A stretch of DNA of 60,419 nucleotides. It comes from Gemmatimonadota bacterium. GTDB lineage: Bacteria; JAAXHH01. The translations under genes and the position numbers were made by a program. The stretch lies in contig JAPPBT010000072.1 of assembly GCA_026702745.1 (NCBI GenBank), positions 1 through 60,419 of the forward strand, in the 5' to 3' direction. The notes under the pieces were generated by a model, which was not told where the DNA came from, made no database searches, and worked only from the letters and a program-made list of their open reading frames with translations. Positions 52,864 to 60,419 of this stretch are shown here, piece by piece (position 1 is the first letter of the stretch; every line of letters begins with the position of its first letter).

Positions 52864-52920
52864 GCGTGGGGGCATGCGGGCGTGAATACGGCCTCGCATA
52901 TCCTCACGCTTGTTTATTGG
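52864..52920 (+). terminator. Long hairpin between hpt and ftsH, probable terminator
   Basis: Arms 52864-52878 and 52895-52909 form a 15-bp stem with one C-A mismatch and two G-U pairs. The 16 enclosed bases pair further (GGCGT with ACG-CC, one bulged G), leaving a GAAT loop, so nearly 20 pairs form in all. It is followed by TTGTTTATT. It would end the tilS-hpt transcript or attenuate reading into ftsH. Confidence 0.6.
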
Positions 52921-52955
52921 AGTAGCGCACAGTCAGTCGGAACGGGCAAGGTCAA

Positions 52956-55034
52956 ATGACGAACACCGGGCAGCACAGAGAAGGGTCGCGGGAACGACGC
53001 CCCGATCCACCTGGCCAGGGCCGCGGCAACCGGCAGCAAGCGCCGGGCCAGGGCCGCGGCAACCGGCAGCAAGCGCCGCGCCGGACCCGCACCATCGTCA
53101 TGTGGGTACTTCTGGCCCTGCTGTCGGTGGTGCTGGTACAGTTCTTCAGCCGGAACCGGTCCGACGGGATGGAAATCGGATACTCCACGTTCCGGGACCA
53201 CCTGGCCAACGGGAACATCCTGAGCGTGACGATTCTCGAAAAGACCATCGTCGGCGAATTCAGGAACGGGGTCAGTACACCCGTCCCCGGCAGCCGGGAA
53301 TCCATGGAGACCCGATTCAAGGTCGAGATTCCTTTCGAAGACACGGAACTGATCGATGAGCTGGTGCGGAAAGACGTAACGATCACCGCACGGCCGAAGT
53401 CGAGTCCCTGGTATACGCACCTGGTCACCTGGTTTCCGCTGCTCCTCATCATCGGCCTGTGGATCCTCATCTTCCGGCAGATGCAGGGCGGCCAGAAGGG
53501 CCTCTTCTCCATGGGGAAGAGCCAGGCCAGGCTATCGGGAGAGCGCGAAGGCGTCAAGTTCAGTGAAGTGGCCGGCGTCGAAGAGGCGAAGCGCGACCTG
53601 CAGGAGGTCGTGGCGTTTCTCAAGCATCCGGACAAGTTCAGCCGGTTCGGCGCGCGCATTCCGAAAGGCGTGCTCCTGCTGGGTCCGCCTGGCACGGGAA
53701 AGACCCTCCTGGCCCGCGCGGTTTCCGGTGAAGCGGGCGTTCCCTTCTTTACCATGAGCGGCGCGGATTTCATGGAGATGTTCGTGGGGGTCGGCGCGTC
53801 CAGGGTGCGGGACCTGTTCAAACAGGGCAAGGAGAACGCGCCGTGCATCATTTTCATCGACGAGCTGGACGCCGTGGGCCGCCACCGGGGCGCGGGCCTG
53901 GGTGGCGGGCACGATGAAAGGGAACAGACGCTGAACCAGTTGCTCGTGGAAATGGACGGTTTCGAGCCGAACAGCGGGGTCGTCCTCATCGCCGCCACGA
54001 ACCGCCCCGACGTGCTGGACCCGGCGCTGCTCCGGCCCGGACGGTTCGACCGGCACGTCACCGTGGACCGGCCGGACGTCCGAGGGCGGGAGCAGATCCT
54101 GGAAATCAAGGCGAAGGACAAGCCGCTTGCGGATTGCGTGAACCTTAAGACCATGGCCAGGCTTACATCGGGCATGTCGGGCGCGGACCTGGAGAACATC
54201 ATGAACGAGGCGGCACTGCTCGCCGCGCGGGAAGATCACAAGCGGATCGCCATGTCGGACCTCGAACGGGCCAGGGACCGCATCGTCATGGGCTCGGAAC
54301 ACCAGCTGGTCATGTCGGAAGAAGAGCGCAGGACCGTGGCCTACCACGAAAGCGGCCACGCCCTGACTGCCGCACTGATCCCCGAGATCGACTCTCCACA
54401 CAGCGTCACCATCATTCCCCGAGGGCAGGCGCTCGGGATCACCTATTCCATTCCGGAGGAAGACCAATACCTGTATTCGGAAGCCTGGTGCCGGGGCCAG
54501 ATCGCCTGCCTGCTGGCCGGCCAGGTGGCGGAACGCATCGGAGTCGGCGACACGTTCAACGGTGCCGGCGACGACATCAAGCGCGCCACGGATCTGGCGC
54601 GTCACATGGTCTGCGGCTGGGGGATGGGAGAACTCGGCCCTCTTGCCCTCGGCAATCAGGAAGGGGAAGTGTTCCTGGGCCGGGAACTCACCCGGAAGCG
54701 GGATTACAGCAACAAAACGGCCGTGAAGGTCGACGAGGACATGAAGAGGATCCTGGATGCCTGCCGGCAGCGCGCGGAAACCATCATTGCGAAGCGGGCA
54801 GACGTCCTGCACCGGATGGCCGAGGCCCTGCTCGAACATGAGACGCTGGATCGGGGGCAGGTGGAACAACTGCTCGCGGGCAAACCGCTGGCGCCGGCCG
54901 TCCAGCGCGAAGCCGCATCGACGCAGGACGCGAAGGATGAAGCCGGGCAGGCGGAGGAGACCCGGACTGACGAGGACAAAGCGCCGGCCCCCACGCCTTT
55001 CAAGGAGCCTCCCCTGGCCGCCCCCGGAGTCTGA
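52956..55034 (+). CDS. ftsH: ATP-dependent zinc metalloprotease FtsH
   Basis: Membrane-bound AAA+ protease that degrades misfolded membrane proteins and some regulators. The 692 residues comprise two helices (about 47-65 and 157-173), the AAA module with Walker A GPPGTGKT at 243-250, Walker [10 protein letters not shown] and the second region of homology [20 protein letters not shown], and the zinc site HESGH at 464-468. The pore motif is [13 protein letters not shown]. The N-terminal tail before the first helix has two exact 11-residue repeats rich in Gln, Gly and Arg. The C-terminal 60 residues are an Ala/Glu/Pro-rich tail. folP follows after 2 bases. Confidence 0.97.
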   Translation: MTNTGQHREGSRERRPDPPGQGRGNRQQAPGQGRGNRQQAPRRTRTIVMWVLLALLSVVLVQFFSRNRSDGMEIGYSTFRDHLANGNILSVTILEKTIVGEFRNGVSTPVPGSRESMETRFKVEIPFEDTELIDELVRKDVTITARPKSSPWYTHLVTWFPLLLIIGLWILIFRQMQGGQKGLFSMGKSQARLSGEREGVKFSEVAGVEEAKRDLQEVVAFLKHPDKFSRFGARIPKGVLLLGPPGTGKTLLARAVSGEAGVPFFTMSGADFMEMFVGVGASRVRDLFKQGKENAPCIIFIDELDAVGRHRGAGLGGGHDEREQTLNQLLVEMDGFEPNSGVVLIAATNRPDVLDPALLRPGRFDRHVTVDRPDVRGREQILEIKAKDKPLADCVNLKTMARLTSGMSGADLENIMNEAALLAAREDHKRIAMSDLERARDRIVMGSEHQLVMSEEERRTVAYHESGHALTAALIPEIDSPHSVTIIPRGQALGITYSIPEEDQYLYSEAWCRGQIACLLAGQVAERIGVGDTFNGAGDDIKRATDLARHMVCGWGMGELGPLALGNQEGEVFLGRELTRKRDYSNKTAVKVDEDMKRILDACRQRAETIIAKRADVLHRMAEALLEHETLDRGQVEQLLAGKPLAPAVQREAASTQDAKDEAGQAEETRTDEDKAPAPTPFKEPPLAAPGV
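53013..53078. repeat. Perfect 33-bp tandem duplication in the ftsH 5' end
   Basis: Bases 53013-53045 recur exactly at 53046-53078. In frame this doubles the 11-residue unit [11 protein letters not shown] in the cytoplasmic N-terminal tail of FtsH. Confidence 0.95.
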
Positions 55035-55036
55035 TT

Positions 55037-55891
55037 GTGGATGATGAACGGGTCATCGAGGGTGACGGGTTTCATTGGGACTGTTCGCAACGCACGCGCA
55101 TCATGGGCGTCCTCAACGTCACGCCGGATTCCTTCTATGACGGCGGCCGGTACTGGGACCCATTAACTGCCGTACGGCACGGCCAGCGTTTGGCCGAAGA
55201 GGGCGCGGACGTCATCGACGTGGGCGGAGAATCCACCCGGCCGGGCGCGGAACCGGTCGGCCTGGAGGAGGAACTTAGGCGGGTCATTCCCGTCATTGAA
55301 AAATTGAAGGACCGGATCGAGCAGCCGGTGTCCATCGATACGCGTAAGGCGGAGGTCGCCCGCAGGGCAATTGACGTCGGGGCTCGCATGGTGAACGACG
55401 TCAGTGGCTTGACCGCCGATCCGGATATGACCGGGACGGTCGCCGCAGCAGGAGTTCCCGTGGTGATCATGCACACGGCGGGCACACCGCGGGACATGCA
55501 GCGGAATCCCGGTTACCGCGATACCGTGAACGAAATCGTCGCGTGGCTGGACGCACGCATAGAACACGCCGTGGCGCACGGCATCCGGAGATCGCGGATC
55601 ATAATCGATCCCGGCATCGGCTTCGGCAAACGGCTCAGCGACAACCTGCTCCTGATCCGGTCCCTGGCGTCATTCCAGCGTCTGAATCGCCCCATTCTGG
55701 TCGGCCCGTCGCGGAAGTCCTTCATCGGCCGTGTGCTCGACGTGGAGAAAGACGACCGGATGGAGGGCACGGCGGCCGCGGTCGCGCTTGGCGTCGCCAA
55801 CGGCGCCAGCATCGTCAGGGTACACGACGTCAGGGAAATGAGCCGCGTGGTCCGCATGACCGACGCGATCTGCAAGGCGCGACAGGAGTAG
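55037..55891 (+). CDS. folP: Dihydropteroate synthase
   Basis: Joins p-aminobenzoate to the pterin diphosphate in folate synthesis; target of sulfonamides. Signatures in order: MGVLNVTPDSFYDGG, DVGGESTRPGAEPV, ISIDT-like VSIDTRKAEVA, MVNDVSGL, VIMHTAGTP, IIIDPGIGFGK and GPSRKSFIG. The 284 residues match single-domain bacterial DHPS. The start is a GTG at 55037, two bases after the ftsH stop. The cdaA gene often found after folP in other bacteria is here elsewhere, at 41118. Confidence 0.95.
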   Translation: MDDERVIEGDGFHWDCSQRTRIMGVLNVTPDSFYDGGRYWDPLTAVRHGQRLAEEGADVIDVGGESTRPGAEPVGLEEELRRVIPVIEKLKDRIEQPVSIDTRKAEVARRAIDVGARMVNDVSGLTADPDMTGTVAAAGVPVVIMHTAGTPRDMQRNPGYRDTVNEIVAWLDARIEHAVAHGIRRSRIIIDPGIGFGKRLSDNLLLIRSLASFQRLNRPILVGPSRKSFIGRVLDVEKDDRMEGTAAAVALGVANGASIVRVHDVREMSRVVRMTDAICKARQE

Positions 55892-55926
55892 GCGTCCACA
55901 GAAAACAAGGCCATCCATCTTCCATC

Positions 55927-56844
55927 ATGACCATAGACATCGTTATCCTGGGCTCCGGTGGCGCCATACCGACCCTGACGCGAAACCTGCCGTCCGTGGC
56001 CGTCCAGTGCGACGGCCGCGTGTTCCTCTTCGACTGCGGGGAAGGCACGCAGACGCAAATGGTCCGGGCGAAGTTGCCCCTGAGCAAGATCGAACGGATC
56101 TATGTTTCCCATCTGCACGGCGACCACGTGATGGGACTGCCCGGTTTGCTGATGACCATGGGGCAGATACCCAGAGAACGGGCCCTGAACATCCACGGGC
56201 CTCCGGGCATTTCAGAGTTCGTGGAAGGCAACCGTCGATTTCTGGGCCACCAGTGCCCCTTCCCCGTGATCGTCACGGAGACCAAAGGCGGCCTGGTCTC
56301 CGAGGACGACACGGTCTTCGTCGAGGCCGTACCCGTGGATCACAGCTGCTTTACGCTGGCCTTCGCCTTCCAGGAGAGAGCGCGTCCCGGTCAGTTCCAG
56401 GTCGAGGAAGCGCGGCGGCTGGGCATACCGCCGGGACCGCTCTACGGGCGGCTGCAGGCCGGTGAAGACGTGAAGCTGAGGGATGGACGGGTGATCAAGC
56501 CCGAACAGGTCCTGGGTCCCACCCGGCGGGGCCGGAAGATCGTATACGCCACGGATACCCGGCCGTGCGACCAGGTGGAGTCGCTCGCTCTCGAGGCGGA
56601 CGTGCTGATCCACGACGGCATGTTCAGCGACGACCTGCGGGCGCAGGCCCGACAGAAGCACCACTCGACGGTCGTGCAGGCCGCCCGCATCGCCCGGCGC
56701 GCGAAGGTCGGCAACCTCGTGCTGACCCATATCAGTTCCCGCTACATGCAGGATGGGCCGCTGGCCGCCGAAGCGCGCAAGGTCTTTCCCGCCACCCGCG
56801 TCGCGCGGGATCTCATGGAATTCAACGTACCCATGTATAAATGA
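55927..56844 (+). CDS. rnz: Ribonuclease Z
   Basis: Endonuclease of the metallo-beta-lactamase fold that cuts the 3' trailer of tRNA precursors lacking CCA. The zinc motif HLHGDH is at residues 62-67, the first motif is ILGSGGAIPTLTRN, and later ligands lie in VPVDHS, YATDTRP and LTHISSRY. The 305 residues fit the short (RNase ZS) form. Both tRNAs in the window lack encoded CCA, which fits a need for this enzyme. The ATG at 55927 begins the conserved region; it follows folP by 35 bases. Confidence 0.94.
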   Translation: MTIDIVILGSGGAIPTLTRNLPSVAVQCDGRVFLFDCGEGTQTQMVRAKLPLSKIERIYVSHLHGDHVMGLPGLLMTMGQIPRERALNIHGPPGISEFVEGNRRFLGHQCPFPVIVTETKGGLVSEDDTVFVEAVPVDHSCFTLAFAFQERARPGQFQVEEARRLGIPPGPLYGRLQAGEDVKLRDGRVIKPEQVLGPTRRGRKIVYATDTRPCDQVESLALEADVLIHDGMFSDDLRAQARQKHHSTVVQAARIARRAKVGNLVLTHISSRYMQDGPLAAEARKVFPATRVARDLMEFNVPMYK

Positions 56845-56876
56845 GGCCGGCCCGGTGAGTGTAGCCTATCCGGCCT
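56844..56876. terminator. Weak inverted repeat between convergent rnz and MBL-rhodanese genes
   Basis: AGGCCGG at 56844-56850 pairs with CCGGCCT at 56870-56876 across a 19-base loop, directly after the rnz stop. No T run follows on the plus strand, so terminator function is uncertain. Confidence 0.3.
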
Positions 56877-56913
56877 GTTCGGCGCGGGTGCAGGCGCAGG
56901 CCCTGCCCATGGG

Positions 56914-58308
56914 TTACTCCGCGGCCTCGCGCTGGACGGCCTCCCAGGCCGCCAGGCCCCCGACCAGATCCATCACGTCCGCGATACCGTTCCGCTTCAG
57001 GATGCTGGCCGCCATGGCGGAACGATAACCGCCGGCGCACTGGACGACCACCGTGGTGCCGGTGGGGATCTCGCCCAGTCGTTCATCCAGGTGGTTCAGG
57101 GGAACGTGGAGGCTGCCCCGGATGGACCTGGCGGCGCGTTCCTGGCTGGTCCGGATGTCGAGCACCAGGGGCGGGCGTTCCGAGTCCAACTGGTCCCGGA
57201 GCGCCGCCGCGGTGATGCGGTCGGTCCGGCCAAGCAGGTCGGGCCGTTCATCCAGTGCGTGCATGCCGCCCTTCAGATATCCCGCGATATGGTCGAAGCC
57301 GATGCGTCCCAGACGCAGGGCGGATTCCTCCTCCGCGCCCGATTCCGTGACCAGCACGATCGGCCGGTCCCGCGGCAGCAGGGTGCCCGCCCAGCTGGCG
57401 TACTGGCCTCCGAGGCCGATGTTGATGCTCCCCTTCAGGTGCGCGCCCTCATAGTCCGCGGCGTCCCGCGTGTCGAGCAACTGGGCGCCGTCTTCCACCT
57501 TGCGCAACACCTCCTCCAATGAAAGGGGGTTCAGGTTGCGCTTCAGCAGATGATCCAGCGTTTCGTGTTCCTGCGCGTTGAACGCGGCGTCGTAGGTGAA
57601 GTACGAAGGTGCCTCGGGCTGGTCCGTCGTGATGAGGCGGGTAAAGGTCTCCCGGTCCATGGGCTGCAGGGCGTAGTTGTACTTCTTCTGATCTCCCATG
57701 GTGGACACCGTGTCCGTACTCAGGTTCTTGCCGCACAACGAGCCGGCGCCGTGTGCGGGATAGACGAGCGTCTCGTCCATGGTCGCCGGAATCAGCTTCC
57801 CGTGGAGGGAATCGTAGAGCAGGTCGGCGAGGTCCTCGGCCTTCCAACCGAGCGCGGCCCGAAGGTCCGGACGGCCCACGTCGCCGATGAACAGGGTGTC
57901 CCCGGTCAGCACGGCGTAAGGTGAGGCCGCCCCATCGGGATCGAAGACCAGGATGCAGACGGACTCGGGAGAATGCCCGGGCGTCTCGAGAAACGCGAGC
58001 CGAATCCGGCCCAGATCCATGCCGCCGCCGTCCCTCATCGGCTCGAAGGGGTAATCCGCCTCGGCGCGCGCCCCGAGGTGGATCATGGCGCCGGTGCGGT
58101 CCCTCAGTTCCAGGTGGCCCGCGGCAAAATCCGCGTGGAAGTGTGTCAGGAAGACATGTTCGATGGTCATGTTCCGGGCTTCGGCTTCTTCGATGTACTG
58201 GCCGATGTCGCGCTGCGGGTCCACGACGGCCGCGACGCCGGAGGATTCGTCCCCGAGGAAATAGGACGCGTGGGCGAGACAGCCCAGGTAGTACTGGTTG
58301 AGTATCAT
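56914..58308 (-). CDS. MBL-fold hydrolase fused to two rhodanese domains (persulfide dioxygenase-like)
   Basis: A 464-residue sulfur-metabolism protein. Residues 1-230 are an ETHE1/CstB-like metallo-beta-lactamase domain (THFHADFAAGH at 55-65, ETPGHSPESV, LTGDTLFIGDVGRPDL, VYPAHGAGSLCGKN). Two rhodanese domains follow. The first (about 255-345) has lost the active cysteine: the loop is VLVTESGAEEES. The second has it, C424 in VVQCAGGYRS. The likely role is oxidation of glutathione or protein persulfide, with sulfur transfer on the second rhodanese. It starts about 12 bases upstream of the 35-bp repeat array, on the same strand as the peptide-binding gene before it. Confidence 0.92.
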   Translation of the reverse strand: MILNQYYLGCLAHASYFLGDESSGVAAVVDPQRDIGQYIEEAEARNMTIEHVFLTHFHADFAAGHLELRDRTGAMIHLGARAEADYPFEPMRDGGGMDLGRIRLAFLETPGHSPESVCILVFDPDGAASPYAVLTGDTLFIGDVGRPDLRAALGWKAEDLADLLYDSLHGKLIPATMDETLVYPAHGAGSLCGKNLSTDTVSTMGDQKKYNYALQPMDRETFTRLITTDQPEAPSYFTYDAAFNAQEHETLDHLLKRNLNPLSLEEVLRKVEDGAQLLDTRDAADYEGAHLKGSINIGLGGQYASWAGTLLPRDRPIVLVTESGAEEESALRLGRIGFDHIAGYLKGGMHALDERPDLLGRTDRITAAALRDQLDSERPPLVLDIRTSQERAARSIRGSLHVPLNHLDERLGEIPTGTTVVVQCAGGYRSAMAASILKRNGIADVMDLVGGLAAWEAVQREAAE

Positions 58309-58320
58309 GTCGGACTCCTT

Positions 58321-58438
58321 CCCTAGCTCCGGCCTGCCGTGGTTCGCCTCGGCTTCCCTGGCTCCGTCTTGCCGTGGTTCGCCTCGGCTTCCCTGGCTCC
58401 GGCCTGCCGTGGTTCGCCTCGGCTTCCCTGGCTCCGGT
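58321..58438. repeat. 35-bp tandem array, 3.3 copies
   Basis: Units at 58321-58355, 58356-58390 and 58391-58425 start CCCTRGCTCCG and end TTCGCCTCGGCTT, with only a few differences; a partial fourth runs to 58438. It fills the spacer between the peptide-binding gene stop (58446) and the MBL-rhodanese start (58308). A period of 35 is not a multiple of three. Confidence 0.94.
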
Positions 58439-58445
58439 CACCGCT

Positions 58446-60188
58446 TCACGGTCTCCGGGTAGGCAGGGCAAGCCCCGGCTGGTCTTCCGCCAGGTAAAAG
58501 GTGATGGAGGAACTCATCACCTGGTCGCCCCGCCACGAACGATAACCCAACGCGTTCGGCTCAAGCGCCGATCCTTTAAGGTAGGGCTTCCACACCTGCG
58601 CGCGCTGCCGGTGCCACAGGAACACGCCGGCCACGTCTTCCACCAGCAGTCTTTCGGCTTCCCTGTACAGTGAAATCCGGCGGTTCGGATCCCTGACCTC
58701 GGCCTCGGCCTCGGTCATCAGTTCGTCGAAAGCGGCGTTGTTCCAGTTGTGCCGCCCATTCGACCGCCAAAGTCCCAGGAGATTGCTGGGATCCACGAAA
58801 TCGAATTCGTAGGGTACCATTCCGAAGGCCAGGGTGTGGTTGTTCAGGCCGTCCATGAAGACCTTGTTCTCCACGTTGCGTACTTCGACCTCTATATTCA
58901 GGTTCCGCTGCAGCATCGCCTGGATCCCCTCTGCCGCGTCCCGGTGCATGACGATCTCGTTCCGCAGCCACATGTCCAGTTCGGGAATGCCGCGGCCATC
59001 GGGATACCCTGCCTCCGACAGCAGCTTCCGGGCGCGTTCCGGGTCATAGCCCTGGCTTTCCGCATAAGCACCGTCGGAGTATGCCGGAAATCCGGGCGGC
59101 AGCATGGCGTAGCCGGGTATGGCGAAGCCTTTCAGCGCGGAACGGCATATGGCGTCCCGGTCGATAGCGAGACTCAGCGCGAGCCGGACCCGCCGGTCGT
59201 TGAACGGTGGCTGCGTCGCGTCGAAAAACAGGTAGTGGGTCCAGAAATTGGGCCAGGTATGGACCTGGTCGCTTATTGCGTCATCGGAAAGGAGGCGGGC
59301 AAGTTCCGCCTGGTTCTCCACCTCGGTGAAATCGATCTCTCCGGCCTCGTATGCCGGTATCCTCGGAGGCGGCGTGGTCAGGTTGAACATCTTGTAGATC
59401 AACCTTTCCAGATAGGGCTTGTCGACCCCGCGGTACATGGGATTGGCCTCGTAGACCATCCGCTCGCCCTTTGTCCATTCCACCATGACGAAGGGGCCGG
59501 AAGACACGCAGGTCTCCGGCCGGGTGGACCACGTGTCGCCATACTTGCGCACCGAATGTTCGGGCGATACCCACGAGTAGGTCAACAGCAGAGGCAGGTG
59601 GGGCGTGGTCTCTTCGGTCGCGATGTGGAGGGTCAGATCGTCGGAAGCCCAGACACCCAGGGAGTCCACCGGCACCGTGCGGGCGACGACGGCCTGCCAG
59701 TTCCGGATCGGCTGGTAGTACCACCCGAAGTCGTAGGCGTTTTCCGGATCTGCGCCGCGGCGCAGGGAGAAGACGTAGTCGTGTGCCGTAAGCGGCCGGC
59801 CGTCGCTCCACTGCAGCCCCGGCCGCAGGTGGAAGGTCCAGTCCAGGCCGTCATCCGACACCTCCCATCGTTCCGCCGCGCCGCCCCGCAACTCGAAATT
59901 CCGGTTGGTGCGCGTCAGGGGTTCGGCGATGATGTATTTCCCCGCGGCGCCCTTGTAAACCGTCCGGAACCACTCGTTATAGGGCCGTGACTCGGAGAAG
60001 ACGCGAATAACCTGCTGTCCGGGAGGAAGGGCGTCCCCGGGGAGCGGTACGCCGATGGAATTGACGTAGCGCGGTTCGGTGTCGGCGAGGAGCGTATCGA
60101 TCAGGCCGTAGGCCGACCAGGCCAAACCCGCGACGAGGATCAGTAAGCTCGAACGCCTTGGTATCGAAAAGCCGGTCTTGTTTCGCAT
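58446..60188 (-). CDS. Peptide ABC transporter substrate-binding protein with N-terminal anchor
   Basis: A 580-residue SBP family 5 (OppA/DppA-type) protein. The signature segment is AERWEVSDDGLDWTFHLRPG with WSDGRPLTAHDYVF, and the C-terminal landmark is VRLALSLAIDRDAICR. The N terminus has one hydrophobic helix (SSLLILVAGLAWSAYGLIDT) with no lipobox cysteine, so it is either a cleaved signal or a membrane anchor. It follows the DppC-type permease gene by 27 bases, making it the last gene of a peptide importer. It shares motifs with the solitary binding protein at 31988. Confidence 0.92.
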   Translation of the reverse strand: MRNKTGFSIPRRSSLLILVAGLAWSAYGLIDTLLADTEPRYVNSIGVPLPGDALPPGQQVIRVFSESRPYNEWFRTVYKGAAGKYIIAEPLTRTNRNFELRGGAAERWEVSDDGLDWTFHLRPGLQWSDGRPLTAHDYVFSLRRGADPENAYDFGWYYQPIRNWQAVVARTVPVDSLGVWASDDLTLHIATEETTPHLPLLLTYSWVSPEHSVRKYGDTWSTRPETCVSSGPFVMVEWTKGERMVYEANPMYRGVDKPYLERLIYKMFNLTTPPPRIPAYEAGEIDFTEVENQAELARLLSDDAISDQVHTWPNFWTHYLFFDATQPPFNDRRVRLALSLAIDRDAICRSALKGFAIPGYAMLPPGFPAYSDGAYAESQGYDPERARKLLSEAGYPDGRGIPELDMWLRNEIVMHRDAAEGIQAMLQRNLNIEVEVRNVENKVFMDGLNNHTLAFGMVPYEFDFVDPSNLLGLWRSNGRHNWNNAAFDELMTEAEAEVRDPNRRISLYREAERLLVEDVAGVFLWHRQRAQVWKPYLKGSALEPNALGYRSWRGDQVMSSSITFYLAEDQPGLALPTRRP

Positions 60189-60215
60189 GATGCACCTGCC
60201 ATGGGGCGGGCAGCC

Positions 60216-60419
60216 CTACTCGTTCATCCGCGGGTCGAGGGCGTCGCGCAGGCCGTCGCCGATGAGCGAGAATCCAAGCATGACAAGGGCGATCATGAAT
60301 ACCGGAAAGAGGGCGAGGTGCCAGTAGTAGATCACGTTGGGCAGATGGCTGCTGACCATCTGTCCCCAGCTCGGCGTGGGCGGGTTGATGCCCAGTCCGA
60401 GGAAGCTTAGTCCCGCCTC
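60216..60419 (-). CDS. Peptide ABC transporter permease (DppC type), C-terminal part
   Basis: The last 67 residues of a permease whose start lies beyond the window. It opens in the EAA loop ([20 protein letters not shown]), continues through one helix ([20 protein letters not shown]) and ends [14 protein letters not shown], the standard DppC C terminus. The upstream DppB and the ATPases are presumably outside the window. Confidence 0.9.
   Translation of the reverse strand, partial: EAGLSFLGLGINPPTPSWGQMVSSHLPNVIYYWHLALFPVFMIALVMLGFSLIGDGLRDALDPRMNE

Noticed and set aside
58321-58438. CRISPR-like array
   Set aside because: The units are directly adjacent with no unique spacers, and no cas genes are present; it is a plain tandem repeat.

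Overview
The window is GC-rich bacterial chromosome, densely coding, with mostly short spacers and many ATGA, TGATG, GTGA and TTGA start/stop overlaps that suggest translational coupling. Both tRNA genes have textbook TTGACA-N17-TATNNT promoters, so the housekeeping sigma factor looks ordinary. There are no phage, insertion-sequence or CRISPR features. The gene mix (phytanoyl-CoA dioxygenase, mannonate dehydratase, YjhG-type sugar-acid dehydratase, DUF4159 protein, acyl-CoA carboxylase in three genes, peptide-binding proteins, outer-membrane export parts) resembles uncultured Gram-negative phyla near the FCB group, such as Latescibacterota. That placement is inference from gene content only.

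Layout. 1-4014 (minus): argS (3' end outside the window), yjbQ-like gene and an S9 peptidase. 4185-5918 (plus): proS. 5941-11539 (minus): sugar isomerase-like TIM barrel, biotin carrier, biotin carboxylase and carboxyltransferase of an acyl-CoA carboxylase, and a DHDPS/NanA-type aldolase. 11562-17382 (minus): four-gene set of beta-barrel-like protein, LolA-like protein, RND/MMPL transporter and MpaB/Lcp-like oxygenase. 17383-18060 is an AT-rich control island. 18061-21882 (plus): an ECF-like sigma factor, ispG and citrate synthase. 21943-27940 (minus): a five-gene, fully overlapping sugar-acid operon. A tRNA-Pro follows at 28080. 28220-30166 (minus): HhH lipoprotein, membrane protein and SRAP peptidase. 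30335-34580 (plus): SulP transporter, peptide-binding lipoprotein and SDR. 34606-38419 (minus): ribose-type sugar ABC transporter. 38574-43709 (minus): small coiled-coil protein, DUF4159 protein, a 55-residue membrane protein, D,D-carboxypeptidase, a CdaA-YbbR fusion and a DUF502 protein. 43886-50636 (minus): iron-type ABC transporter, CorA-like protein and APC permease. 50795-56844 (plus): CAU tRNA, tilS, hpt, ftsH, folP and rnz. 56914-60419 (minus): MBL-rhodanese protein and a peptide ABC transporter running off the end.

How the genes may work together. The five-gene operon (lactonase-like amidohydrolase, isochorismatase-fold hydrolase, YjhG dehydratase, PhyH dioxygenase, UxuA-like dehydratase) looks like a route from lactones or aldonic acids to 2-keto-3-deoxy acids; the aldolase-fold protein at 10646 could act on the products. 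The oxygenase-RND-LolA-barrel set looks like a machine that modifies and moves a hydrophobic molecule to the outer membrane. CdaA-YbbR, DacA and DUF502 suggest a cell-envelope neighbourhood with c-di-AMP signalling.

The most striking sequence-level property is a scatter of at least ten short, nearly perfect tandem or spaced duplications of 15-62 bp period. Several cover stop codons or sit at gene junctions; others lie in regions encoding signal peptides or disordered tails.
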